From Fuerstiella sp. (GTDB lineage Bacteria; Planctomycetota; Planctomycetia; Planctomycetales; Planctomycetaceae): a stretch of 64,000 bases of DNA. The stretch is taken from contig JAQWOH010000007.1 in assembly GCA_029245955.1 (NCBI GenBank), forward strand, positions 62,001-126,000, in the 5' to 3' direction. The position numbers were made by a program, and so were the translations under genes. Under the pieces are notes generated by a model. That model saw only the letters and a program-made list of their open reading frames with translations, had not been told where the DNA came from and made no database searches. Of this stretch, positions 37,486 through 46,998 are shown one piece after another (position 1 is the stretch's first letter; each line of letters begins with the position of its first letter).

Positions 37486-39324
37486 TCAGAGCATCGATGA
37501 AAGCCGTCCTGATTCAATCAGGATGGTCATTAGTAATGACAGCAGCACCAGCAGCAGCAGCACATGACGCGGCCAGCGAGCGCCGTTGGGACCTTCTTTC
37601 TGCGAGCACACCCCGACCGCACGAAACACCAGTGATGTTCCCAGAATAATGGTCACCATGTTCGTCAGGAACAATAGTAATGCACCCCCACCCCTGGCGA
37701 ATTCGCCGTGAGACAATGCGATTCCCGACGTGGCAATAGGAGGGACCAGCGCTGCGGCAATCGCCACGCCAGGCAGAGCCGAAAATAGATTGTGCCGACC
37801 CATGGCATATGCCGCCGCTGCTCCGCTGGCCAGTGCGATCAACAGGTCATAGAACTGCGGCTGAGTTCGGCTTTCCATCTCGCCTGGAAATGGCGGCAAC
37901 GGGGTCCCCTCGAACAGCAGCCTGCCTGTCTTTGCCGCCTCAGCCGATTCGTGCAGTGGGGCGAGCCATTCCAGCTTTGCACATGTCTGTACTGCTGCAC
38001 CAAACAACAGTCCAATGACCAATGCCGTCGCGAAGCCTCGCACTGCCGTGCGAAATGCCACTCTTGTAAGATGTGCGTTGGCATGGGCGACGCCCAGACC
38101 AACGCCGGCAATTGGTGTCATCAGTGGAGCTACCAGCATTGCTCCGACGATTACGGCTCCCGAGTTCTCGGCCAGTCCCAGGCAGGCAATCAGCGTTGCC
38201 AGACTGATCAGAAATATGAAGTCAAAATCCCACTTCGAACTGTCCTGAACGCGAGACACCAGATCTACTCGTTCCCCGCGCGATAACTGTGGCACGATAG
38301 ATCTGAGTCGTCGTGTGGCTCTGTTCTTCAGGCGACTGCTGAGTGACTCGCCACACTTTACGACTGCCACGGCAGGAATCGGTGCCCCCTCCTGCCCGCT
38401 ACTCACCGGACTGGCCCGAAAAAAACGCCGCATGAGGCGTAGGTCACGCGTTCCCATCAGCAGTAAGTCAAATTCGTCGGGTTTCAATTCACGGACTGCT
38501 TCGGTAGTGCTTCCAGCCACAATAACCCGGCGACGAAACACTTCGCGCTGTCGGCGGCCGAGCAGGCGATTCAATGCGTTGTCCAGTTGTCGCTGGCCCA
38601 CTGATTCTGCAACGTCGCCGATGTTGGGTTCGACATATACAGCAGTTGCAGTGCCGCCCCCGCCCAGGTGGTTCACCAACTGCGCCGCATATTCCAGCGC
38701 TGCTTCGTTGTCCGCTCCATCGGTGACAAACACACCCACACGTACATGCTGCTCCACACCGGTGGCATCGTCACGCATTAGAAAGGCATCGCACTCCGCC
38801 GCTGCCAGCAGTCGTGTCTGCCAATCCTCGTCGGCCGTCTGATCCTTTGATATTGCGGGCGCCGGTACGACAAGCAATGTGGGATTCAACTGGCTGACTC
38901 TGTCGATCAGGTCCGACGTCCAGTGTTCTCCAGTGAGTTGTTGCACGCGAATGGTAAGCTCGCCCGGTACAGCGACTGTCGCCTCAGGGCTGTTTTCCTC
39001 TGTTGCAGACGGATCGGCTGCAGATTCAGCGGGAACTGTAGTTGTGGCTAACGCCTGGATACTGAGCCGGGCCTGTATAATAAGCTCGGGATCGTCTGGT
39101 TGAGAATTTTCAGGAACATCAACAAGTCGCGTTTCTCCCTTTTTTCGCTGCAGTAGAAGCACTGTCAGTTCGGAAGCTCGTGAGGCAGCCAGATGCGCGG
39201 CCCACGGCAGCAGATTTCGTACTTCTTCCGGCTGGGACACAATCAAAACGGTCGTCAAAATGCTTCTCACATAATCGGGGATGGGAAACAGGGTTGTCTG
39301 CCGGTCGCAGGGTTCTGGTGACAA
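37486..39324 (-). CDS. USP-like plus DUF389 integral membrane protein
   Basis: A 612-residue protein. The N-terminal half resembles two universal-stress-type domains in tandem (patterns LTTVLIVSQPEEVRNLLPWAAHLAA, and ADNEAALEYAAQLVNHLGG to LLLMGTRDLRLMRR). The C-terminal half is the DUF389/TIGR00341 domain, with about six membrane helices and the segments NSGAVIVGAMLVAPLMTPIAG and LPGVAIAAALVPPIATSG. Other members have the membrane domain alone. The start is a TTG at 39322-39324 or a GTG at 39268-39270. No known ligand. Confidence 0.82.
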   Translation of the reverse strand: MSPEPCDRQTTLFPIPDYVRSILTTVLIVSQPEEVRNLLPWAAHLAASRASELTVLLLQRKKGETRLVDVPENSQPDDPELIIQARLSIQALATTTVPAESAADPSATEENSPEATVAVPGELTIRVQQLTGEHWTSDLIDRVSQLNPTLLVVPAPAISKDQTADEDWQTRLLAAAECDAFLMRDDATGVEQHVRVGVFVTDGADNEAALEYAAQLVNHLGGGGTATAVYVEPNIGDVAESVGQRQLDNALNRLLGRRQREVFRRRVIVAGSTTEAVRELKPDEFDLLLMGTRDLRLMRRFFRASPVSSGQEGAPIPAVAVVKCGESLSSRLKNRATRRLRSIVPQLSRGERVDLVSRVQDSSKWDFDFIFLISLATLIACLGLAENSGAVIVGAMLVAPLMTPIAGVGLGVAHANAHLTRVAFRTAVRGFATALVIGLLFGAAVQTCAKLEWLAPLHESAEAAKTGRLLFEGTPLPPFPGEMESRTQPQFYDLLIALASGAAAAYAMGRHNLFSALPGVAIAAALVPPIATSGIALSHGEFARGGGALLLFLTNMVTIILGTSLVFRAVGVCSQKEGPNGARWPRHVLLLLVLLSLLMTILIESGRLSSML

Positions 39325-39332
39325 CCCTTTGG

Positions 39333-42300
39333 CTAACTGTCGGGTTCTATCAAGCCCGGCAGTGTCCCGATGTGCAGCGGTTTGACCGCCGTTACGGAAG
39401 ATTCAGAGGACTGCAGAAATGAAATTAGCGCGGCCATTTCCTGTTTGCTGATCTTCTTTTCAAAGCCATCGGGCATCAGCGATCTTCCCGTTGCAACCAG
39501 TTCATCAATCGTACCACGAAGGATTGTCTCCGTCCTGTTTTCCTGTTGCTTCAGTGTGACGCTGGTGGCCGTCTGCCCCGTAATCATGCCGGAGTGAGAC
39601 CGCCCGTTCGTGTCGACCAGAACGTACGTCTCGTAGCGGGGCAGCAGATAGCGATTGGGATCCAGAATATGAGACAGCAGTGTCTGTGGGTCGCGTGTCG
39701 CGGACGAAGCGAGATCAGGGCCGATCGCATGTCCTGTATTCCCAAGCCGATGGCAGGACGCACATTCGCGTTGGAAAACCTTCCGCCCCGCTTCAACGTC
39801 TTTCGACATGGCAAGCGCCGACTCATAATCGCGGACCACGTCGTTACGGGCCGACTTCTGCTGCGATCTGAACACGACGGCGGCCTGGCTGCGCACAAAA
39901 TTGTCTCGATGTTCAATCAGCTGAGTTCGTTCCGCCGTGCCGATCATGGCGACACTCAGGAGCCCCTGTTCAATGGCGTCAAAGACGACGGGAATCCAGT
40001 TGGTTCTGGAAAGCAGAACGGCAAGAACGTTCTGTCGCACGACGGGGGACAGCGATTTCCAGCGTGCCATCAGCGACTCACCGACGACGGCATCGCCATA
40101 GCATGCAAGAGCTTCGACTGCCGCCAGCTGAACGGCTTCAGACTCGTTAACGGACAGCAATTTCACCAGCGTGTCATGGCTTCTGTCAAGAGGCCAGCAA
40201 CTCAGAAAGTCGACGGCGGCCTTTCGTTGACTGTCAGGCAAAGCCGCATTTTCTGCGATCGATGTGGCTTTCGCGGCGGCAGTTCGCAGAAAGGCGGCTG
40301 TGTCGGAGGTACTTGAATCTCTGAAGCGGCCGCCTGTTGATCGCAGCGCCTTCCCCAGCACGGGAAGCAACTGACCCGCAAGTTGCTTTGTATCAGCCGG
40401 ACAATTTGCCATCGCAGTCAGTGTCTCGTTCAACTGCCCCGGTCGGTTACGGCTCCCGATGACCGTAACCAGCTGAGTCAGGAACTGAACGCCGCCAGGC
40501 GACATTCCAAATGTCGGGTCCTGCAGTAATTGCGTGAACATCATACCTGCCGCCCGACTGGACGAACTCAGCACTGCTGCCCGCAGCCAGCGATCTCCAC
40601 TGGTTTTGCCTGCCAGCTCCACCAGCATCTGTGCTGCGGCGGGAGCGTCGGTTTCTCCCAGAGAGAATGTTGCCTGGAAACGGAGACGGGCATCCTTTGA
40701 CCGAGCAGCATGAATTACTCCGGCCAGCAGCTTCGGTGATGAGTCGAAATGCGACTCCGCCAGTCGCACCGCATGTTCACGAACTCGAACATGGGGGTCG
40801 GCCATTGCGGACAGGAGGTCTGTTTCTGACAGAGCCTTAAGTCCCTGCAGCGACCACAGGGCATGTAGTTTTACCTGTGGGGTTCGGGCGTCGTGCACCA
40901 GACGGCGCAGAGGAGCAACCGCCGCGACATCCTGTCGCTCGTACAGCAGACGATGGGCTGTGTCTCGATACCAGCCGTGCGGACTTTGCAGGTGCTCGAG
41001 CAGTTGCGCCGTCGATGCTTCGCTCAGTGAAGGAGAACCCGGATAGCCGAATCCAGGTGGAGCAAGTCGGTAAATACGCCCGTGCTGTCGTCCGCTTCTG
41101 AAGTCTACAAACTTTGTGACGTCCAGGGGCACATGGATCGTCTCCAGTATTTCGCGACTCATGTCCAGTACGTACAGCGTCCCGTCAGGTGCGTTGATAA
41201 AGTTGACCGGACGGAACCAATTATCAGACGAACGAACGAATTCGGTACCTTCATCAGCACGTGCTGATGAAAATGTGACTCCATCTGCAGACAGTGTCCG
41301 GCGATGAATCAGATTGTTCTGAGCACCACCGATGAAAATGTTACCGTAATATTCCGACGGGTACGCCCCGCCGCGGTAGACGGTGACACCCGCTGCGGCG
41401 TCGATGACGTGATGACTGGCTCCGGCGGAGTTCGCTGACCGGGCTCCAAGTGCAATACGGCGACTGGAACGGATCATGCGCCAGCGTTCCAGTGGACTGA
41501 TCCGCAGACACGGAACCGGACCGGACGTCAGATGCTCCAGAGCACTGGTGACGGGCAGATACGGGTTTCGTTCCAGGTACCTCTGCGGCAGTACGGCGTG
41601 CAGCAGAGGTCGTGACTCACTGCACAGGAAACGATTGCCCCAGTCGTCGAACGTATTTCCGAACTGAACGGTCCCGGTAATCGATTCCAGTCGGTCATTG
41701 GCGGGGTTGAAGCGAAAGTCCCGACCATTCACGGAGACTGGTTGTTCGTCGACCAGAGCAGAATCCTGGTACCGTACGCGACCTCCGTTGCCGGCTGTTG
41801 ATCCATAGATTCGGTGATCCAGCCACCACGTCAGGTTGTTCAGCATCGCCTGCTGATTGCCCGTACCAAAACCGGTGTAGACCTTTCGTCGTACGTCGGC
41901 CGTATTGTCTCCATCGGTATCTTTCAGGTACCAGATGTCCGGGGCCGCCGCGACGTATACGCCTCCTTTCCATGGTGCAATCCCGCCGGCCCACAACAGG
42001 TGCTCGGCAAATATGTGGCTTTCGTCGAACGCACCGTCGCCGTCGATGTCCTTCAGCAGTCGCACTGTTCCAATGGGTTTTCGACCATCTGCCGGTTTGT
42101 AGGGGTAGTCACGCATTTCGCAGACGAACAGATTACCGTCCTCATCGAAACAGGCGGCAACTGGGTCGTTAACCAGCGGTTCCTGCGCAACAAGCTGCAT
42201 TTCAAAGCCGCCCACGGTTTCAAATGAGCGTAGTGCATCCTCGATCGGTTTCGGGGGTAGTGGTTTCAGGAACGCCCTGAGTTCCGCATCTGTATGTTCA

Positions 42301-45248
42301 CGCTTTCCAGGATCACCGATCATCGCCTGAGCGACACTGACATCAGACGGATGCCCTTTCGCCGACGCGCCTCCGTTTTCGCGGATGGACATGAGAATGT
42401 CGCGGGACTTCTCGAAATACGCGATTACTTTCGCCTGTTCGGCAAACTTGCGTTTCTTGTGGAAAGCGATCTGAGAATCGATGGCGGTGACCAGTACATC
42501 CAGTGACTCTCGTTCGTACGGCGCCTGATCATCAATATAGACGTACACCGGATTCGTGTGGGCTTCCGCGTCCGGTGTACCGTTTTTCGACAGAGAATAA
42601 GCACGGACAGCGATCCAGGTGGATTTGTTCAGTTCCAGCGACACGTCGAACTCCAGCCAGCTGCCCTGACCCTGACTCTCGGAGATGCTGAGTTCGTGAA
42701 GGACTCGACCATTCCCGACGAGTTGTATATTGGTCACCGGTGCGACATCCGATCGCACACGAACACGTACCTTGACAGTTTGTTCAGCAGCCCCGGAAAC
42801 GGAGATTTTTTCTCCGGGACGTTTCCCCTCCACAGTGAACAGTATCAGCGGGCCATTCGTGAAGAAGCTGTGACCTGTGGCCATCTGCCGTGTCCAGTGT
42901 TCAAAGTCGGGAGGCTGGCGAGCGCGGACCGGAGTCCCGGATTCTTCTCCGCAGTACACATACGTCTTACAGTCTCCCAGTTTTCGGCATGCCGGATAGT
43001 CGCACGCTCCCATGGCAGGCACTCGGAATCCGGTGTTCAGCATGTGATACCAGTGAGTCAGGCCGATGCCGCGATAGACGCCGAACTGCAGCAATTCCAC
43101 TCCGTCCACGTTGCCCTGCACAATATCGGCGTAAATTTCCTTCGCATAGCCGCCATGAGCATAGAAGGAAACGCCTCCGGCATCGCGAGCCAGTTGCCCG
43201 ACGTGCCCGAAAGGAGGCCAGTTGTCGGCATCATTGGACCGGGCGTTCATCACCAATTCGTCCAGCAGATACAGATTCAGATGTCCATAACTGGAACTTC
43301 TGTATTCCTGCCCCGACTGAATGAAGTAGGTGCCCTGCGAACTGTTGGAACGCCGGCCAGTGCCTTTGATCTGGGGGGCGTCCATCTGCTTCATGAATCC
43401 GGAATACGGACCGGCTGGCTCGTTGTAGGCAAGGATAGAACCGTAGTGAATATCCTCAGCCTGCATCAGGCCCAGAATTCGCCGGTCGTCCGCGTCGTCC
43501 AGTCGCTGAATGTGAATATGAGCATCTCCCGACCAGTAACCATGCTGCTCCATTGGCACCGTTTTTGATAATTGCAGTGTCACGTCCTTTGCCTGCCCGA
43601 CCTCAACACGGGTTGTGAGTGTCACCGGCTGATATTCGAACCCTTTCCAGACTTCAATGCGTACGGTCCCGGCCGGAACCTGTACGGACGCAGTGCCACT
43701 GGTGTAAAAGAAACGTCCGAGATACCGAACAGGCGCTTTTCCCTGACGGTTACCCCAGCCGGATCCTGGCCAGACACCTGTCAGACTGTGCAGTTTGAAT
43801 TCGTTTTCTGTCGGTTGATAGTAATGCCCGTCCGGACCGACAACATTCACCCGACAATGAGTCGGACTGTCAGTATCACGGTCCAGGACAGTGATGTTGA
43901 CTGTCGCGATATCATTTCCCTGTGCCACTTTGGGGACGCCGGCCTGTTCAAAACCCGGCGGCGAAAAGATCAGCTTCTCGTCATCGGGGCCGGCGGCTTT
44001 GAAGGTGTACTCGACAACTGCCTCGTGAGCATCCGAACCTGCACTGTCGTTACGGGTGTTACCCAGTTGCTTCTGAAACGCATGAAAACTTCTGCCGACT
44101 TCATCACTGCCCTGGACAGCACTCGTAGGCTGCGGGTGGTCTACTGAAAACACCTGCATGCGTTCAGGCGGCTCGATGTGAATTCGAGTCAGGTCCTCCG
44201 GCATTGCTTCGCGCCGTTTAGTTGTGAGTTTTTCGGGGGCGGAGAACTCATTCGGGTTCATACGCAAATGTTCCGCAAAGAATTCGTATACGGCCTTCCG
44301 TTTGCTCGGCCCGAAATCGTGATCTTCTTCCGGCAGGTGAACATTGACGACAGCATCCTTTGCTCCGGAGAGGGCATACATCTGCTGCATAAACGGAAAA
44401 CCGACCGTCGGAAAGTCCTTCGTCGAATCTCCTCCCACTGAAATCAGAAGCTGTGTTTTTGGGGCACATGCGGCGGCCAGTTCAATCGCGTTGGTCTGGG
44501 TGACTCTCATAACGGGCAGTCCGCCCTCACACAGACATCCCTGATCCTCAGTCCATGGATAGATAATGACCGCCGGCGCCAACGCGGTGACTCGGTCGTC
44601 AATCAAGGCCAGGAACATTGTCTGAGTTCCGCCGCCAGAAGCGCCCGTTACACCAACACGACTGCTGTCAACGCGCGGCAGCGAAGTCAGAAAATCGACG
44701 GCCCGCAGACTGTTCCACGTCTGCAGTGCCAGAACCAGTGGATCATCATGAGTCGCCTGTTTTGAATCCTGGTACCCCACCATGCTGTACGAAAAAACCG
44801 TAGCTCCCATGCGGGCCATGTGTGCACACCGAATCTGTTGACTCTCACGAAAACGCCCCAGCGGGCGAAAGTGACCGTGAGGACACAGAATGACAGGTCC
44901 CAGATCCTTGCGTCCGACGGGCCGATACAAATTGCCGGTACAATAGAATCCAGGAAACGTTTCCAGCGCCACGTTCTCAACGGAGTAGTCTTTGTACGTC
45001 CGCAGCTCATTGATGATCGCAGGCACAGGAGGACGTGCCACCAGCGGCGATATCTTCGCCGCCTTCAGGAATTTACCACGCAGCACCGCCTGACGCTGCA
45101 ACCATGATTCCGGAGTGCTGTACCTGGTCCTCGAATCATCAAGTTGACGGAGTGCCGTTTGGCGGTCCGCAGAAACAGTCCCTGAGCCGGCGAACAGAAA
45201 AATGGTGATGAAGATCGGAATACGTCGTGCGTCATCGTATGCGAACAT
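39333..45248 (-). CDS. Giant fusion: esterase / CehA-McbA metallohydrolase / propeller dehydrogenase / HEAT / c-heme
   Basis: A single uninterrupted frame of 1971 residues. Residues 1-26 form a signal peptide. About 45-340 resemble acetyl-xylan-esterase-type alpha/beta hydrolases, with GASGGG (Ser204 as nucleophile) and EEDHDFG (His310). About 440-910 resemble the CehA/McbA family of PHP-like metallohydrolases, with GDAHIHI (residues 574-580), FYAHGGY and GACDYPACRK. About 1000-1500 are a TIGR02604 propeller, followed by HEAT-like repeats. A C-terminal heme domain has CASCH near residue 1828 and SLMPDGFEKKISKQEM. Planctomycetes carry the last three modules in many proteins, but adding two hydrolases in front is unusual. 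The likely reading is a surface-exposed enzyme that cleaves an ester or phosphotriester-like bond and then oxidises the product. Confidence 0.82.
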   Translation of the reverse strand: MFAYDDARRIPIFITIFLFAGSGTVSADRQTALRQLDDSRTRYSTPESWLQRQAVLRGKFLKAAKISPLVARPPVPAIINELRTYKDYSVENVALETFPGFYCTGNLYRPVGRKDLGPVILCPHGHFRPLGRFRESQQIRCAHMARMGATVFSYSMVGYQDSKQATHDDPLVLALQTWNSLRAVDFLTSLPRVDSSRVGVTGASGGGTQTMFLALIDDRVTALAPAVIIYPWTEDQGCLCEGGLPVMRVTQTNAIELAAACAPKTQLLISVGGDSTKDFPTVGFPFMQQMYALSGAKDAVVNVHLPEEDHDFGPSKRKAVYEFFAEHLRMNPNEFSAPEKLTTKRREAMPEDLTRIHIEPPERMQVFSVDHPQPTSAVQGSDEVGRSFHAFQKQLGNTRNDSAGSDAHEAVVEYTFKAAGPDDEKLIFSPPGFEQAGVPKVAQGNDIATVNITVLDRDTDSPTHCRVNVVGPDGHYYQPTENEFKLHSLTGVWPGSGWGNRQGKAPVRYLGRFFYTSGTASVQVPAGTVRIEVWKGFEYQPVTLTTRVEVGQAKDVTLQLSKTVPMEQHGYWSGDAHIHIQRLDDADDRRILGLMQAEDIHYGSILAYNEPAGPYSGFMKQMDAPQIKGTGRRSNSSQGTYFIQSGQEYRSSSYGHLNLYLLDELVMNARSNDADNWPPFGHVGQLARDAGGVSFYAHGGYAKEIYADIVQGNVDGVELLQFGVYRGIGLTHWYHMLNTGFRVPAMGACDYPACRKLGDCKTYVYCGEESGTPVRARQPPDFEHWTRQMATGHSFFTNGPLILFTVEGKRPGEKISVSGAAEQTVKVRVRVRSDVAPVTNIQLVGNGRVLHELSISESQGQGSWLEFDVSLELNKSTWIAVRAYSLSKNGTPDAEAHTNPVYVYIDDQAPYERESLDVLVTAIDSQIAFHKKRKFAEQAKVIAYFEKSRDILMSIRENGGASAKGHPSDVSVAQAMIGDPGKREHTDAELRAFLKPLPPKPIEDALRSFETVGGFEMQLVAQEPLVNDPVAACFDEDGNLFVCEMRDYPYKPADGRKPIGTVRLLKDIDGDGAFDESHIFAEHLLWAGGIAPWKGGVYVAAAPDIWYLKDTDGDNTADVRRKVYTGFGTGNQQAMLNNLTWWLDHRIYGSTAGNGGRVRYQDSALVDEQPVSVNGRDFRFNPANDRLESITGTVQFGNTFDDWGNRFLCSESRPLLHAVLPQRYLERNPYLPVTSALEHLTSGPVPCLRISPLERWRMIRSSRRIALGARSANSAGASHHVIDAAAGVTVYRGGAYPSEYYGNIFIGGAQNNLIHRRTLSADGVTFSSARADEGTEFVRSSDNWFRPVNFINAPDGTLYVLDMSREILETIHVPLDVTKFVDFRSGRQHGRIYRLAPPGFGYPGSPSLSEASTAQLLEHLQSPHGWYRDTAHRLLYERQDVAAVAPLRRLVHDARTPQVKLHALWSLQGLKALSETDLLSAMADPHVRVREHAVRLAESHFDSSPKLLAGVIHAARSKDARLRFQATFSLGETDAPAAAQMLVELAGKTSGDRWLRAAVLSSSSRAAGMMFTQLLQDPTFGMSPGGVQFLTQLVTVIGSRNRPGQLNETLTAMANCPADTKQLAGQLLPVLGKALRSTGGRFRDSSTSDTAAFLRTAAAKATSIAENAALPDSQRKAAVDFLSCWPLDRSHDTLVKLLSVNESEAVQLAAVEALACYGDAVVGESLMARWKSLSPVVRQNVLAVLLSRTNWIPVVFDAIEQGLLSVAMIGTAERTQLIEHRDNFVRSQAAVVFRSQQKSARNDVVRDYESALAMSKDVEAGRKVFQRECASCHRLGNTGHAIGPDLASSATRDPQTLLSHILDPNRYLLPRYETYVLVDTNGRSHSGMITGQTATSVTLKQQENRTETILRGTIDELVATGRSLMPDGFEKKISKQEMAALISFLQSSESSVTAVKPLHIGTLPGLIEPDS

Positions 45249-45388
45249 GTCTGGCTGACTCCACGGGACTGTTGGTGGGCGTCCGCCATTCTACGCGGAC
45301 GCGGATTTTCGTTCACGTCAGTCAATCAACGGGTTGCAACTTCAGCTGTAAAAGATTGTAGCCTGCGTCTGATCCTGAAAGACCAGTG

Positions 45389-45723
45389 TTATTCAGGAAT
45401 GACGGACTCCAGCCGTTCGGCTCGGATTTCCTGCCCGCGTTGTTTGAGGGTCAGTGCGGTATTTTTCCGTTGTCGTCCGGGACGAATGTAATCTCTGCCT
45501 TGACCTGCCGGTTAAAAGAATGCCGTCCGCGACCTTGGCTGAATTTCAGTTGCCCCTGGCCTGTCGCCTGGATCGTCAGCATGTCGCCCATTCGCTTAAT
45601 CTTCAGGATGAATTCAGGACGAATCCGGTACTGGCCTTCGTGCGCGTCGAAGATCTGCGGATCGATGTCGGTCACTTTCTGCCAGGTTCTGTCCGAATTC
45701 ATCAAACAGTGTGACGCACGTTC
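45389..45723 (-). pseudogene. C-terminal remnant of a serine hydrolase with DUF3471 domain
   Basis: The minus-strand frame ending at 45451 gives KVTDIDPQIFDAHEGQYRIR, GDMLTIQATGQGQLKF and AEITFVPDDNGKI, the pattern of the DUF3471 domain found after beta-lactamase-type serine hydrolases. The frame ends in a premature stop (TGA, 45451-45453), but reading one base over restores TALTLKQRGQEIRAERLESV and a natural stop at 45389-45391. The break coincides with a run of five A on that strand (45462-45466) where six would keep the frame. The catalytic domain is not present upstream, where another stop occurs at 45724-45726. Confidence 0.6.
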
Positions 45724-45726
45724 TCA

Positions 45727-46619
45727 ATTTCTCCCCTGCCGTAATTCCCGCCGAAAGATTCGTAACAGGCCGCGGACATAGCAACGCCGGCCTTGTTTCT
45801 GACAAGTGCCAGCAGTTCAGGGGATTCCTTCGATCTATATGATCGATTCTGCTGCCCAGCTGATAGCGCACGGTGCCGTGAAACAGTCGGGCAACCCGTT
45901 CCCGTTTTTCGGATGGAACGCAGCATTCGTATTTTCGATCGGAGTTAAAGAGCCAGGCTCCCTGTCAATGCGGCCCCGTTGCGGCGTGGAAAACCTGAGC
46001 TTCTTCGGACGAATCGTGGATCACAACAATAACCGCAGACGCCGCCAGCAGAGCGGTTGCCCCGGAACTTGCATCGTGGACAATCTGGCTGGTGCATGCA
46101 TTCGGATTGTTCCGGACGTTTCGCTCACGCGCAGCAGCAGAAGAAGAAGGATAGTCACGTGTCCGGTCGGGCGGCCGCCGGACGTTCGTACACGTTGCCG
46201 GCACGTACGGACAACACTCGACTTTGCGAAGAGTCGCGATACCCGCCGTTGACGGTTTCACGTCAGTCAGCGGACGCGTGACTCCTCGTTTTCAGAATTG
46301 TGGATATTCAGACTCGTTGCCGCGCCAGACTGTAGTGTTGCGGCAGTTGTTGATTCCCAGTCACTCGTCAGGGGCGAACGGTGAGTTCCGTCCCGTCAGG
46401 CAGCCATCAGAGTGTCGACTCGGCACATGGAGTGCTGATCGATGCCGCTCTGCTTGAACAGTTCAACGCACCCGGCCACAAATCTCTTGTGCAGTGTTTC
46501 GTTTTTCCGGTGCTGTCTCTGATGTCCATCCTGCAGTTACAAAGCGACACGACGATCGGTAAGCTCGGCGTTGCCGGCTGTGTGCCGCTGTATCTGATCG
46601 CTGCCGCCTCGTTCCACGG
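45727..46619. other. Gene graveyard with no intact gene
   Basis: About 900 bases with many short frames on both strands and no recognisable protein. It lies between the DUF3471 remnant and the IS3 orfA remnant, so it probably contains further decayed sequence. Confidence 0.35.
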
Positions 46620-46841
46620 CACCAGCTTCTTCAATCAAGAGTTTTCCTTCTCCAGCTTCTTCAGACGTTTTGCCTGATCTGTCGGGATCCCGCCGTAGTC
46701 TTTCCGTCAGCGGTAATACGTGTTATCCGTGACCCCGGTCTGCCGACACGCCGTCGCAATGTCCTTGCCCTGTGAAAGCAGGACTTCCGCTTCCCGGAGC
46801 TTCTGAATAATCTCTTCTGTCCTGAATCGTTTACATGGCAT
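46620..46841 (-). pseudogene. Remnant of an IS3-family transposase OrfA
   Basis: On the minus strand, 74 consecutive codons from ATG 46839-46841 encode MPCKRFRTEEIIQKLREAEV, then LLSQGKDIATACRQTG and TDNTYYR, a stop, then RKDYGGIPTDQAKRLKKLEK, ENS, a second stop, and LKKLV. This is the HTH OrfA protein of IS3-type elements. Two TGA codons break it, at 46707-46709 (where family members have Trp in YYRWRK) and 46635-46637 (Arg in NSRLKK). No OrfB and no terminal inverted repeats could be identified. It is evidence of an old insertion. Confidence 0.8.
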
Positions 46842-46998
46842 TTGTCGCGACCAAAATCTGAGTTTACCACGCCCAGGCTGGTCGCGGTTAATGGGGGCAG
46901 GTTACTGCCGCGAGCCAGAATCGGCTACGACAGCAGGGAAGCCGCTCGAAGAACAGACCGCTGTCGAAGCGTGTGCCCGGGTGGCGGTGTTGCCTGCA

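Noticed and set aside
42558..43568. A 336-codon plus-strand frame inside the giant fusion gene
   Set aside because: It is a shadow of the minus-strand frame, whose domains are convincing and run uninterrupted through the region.
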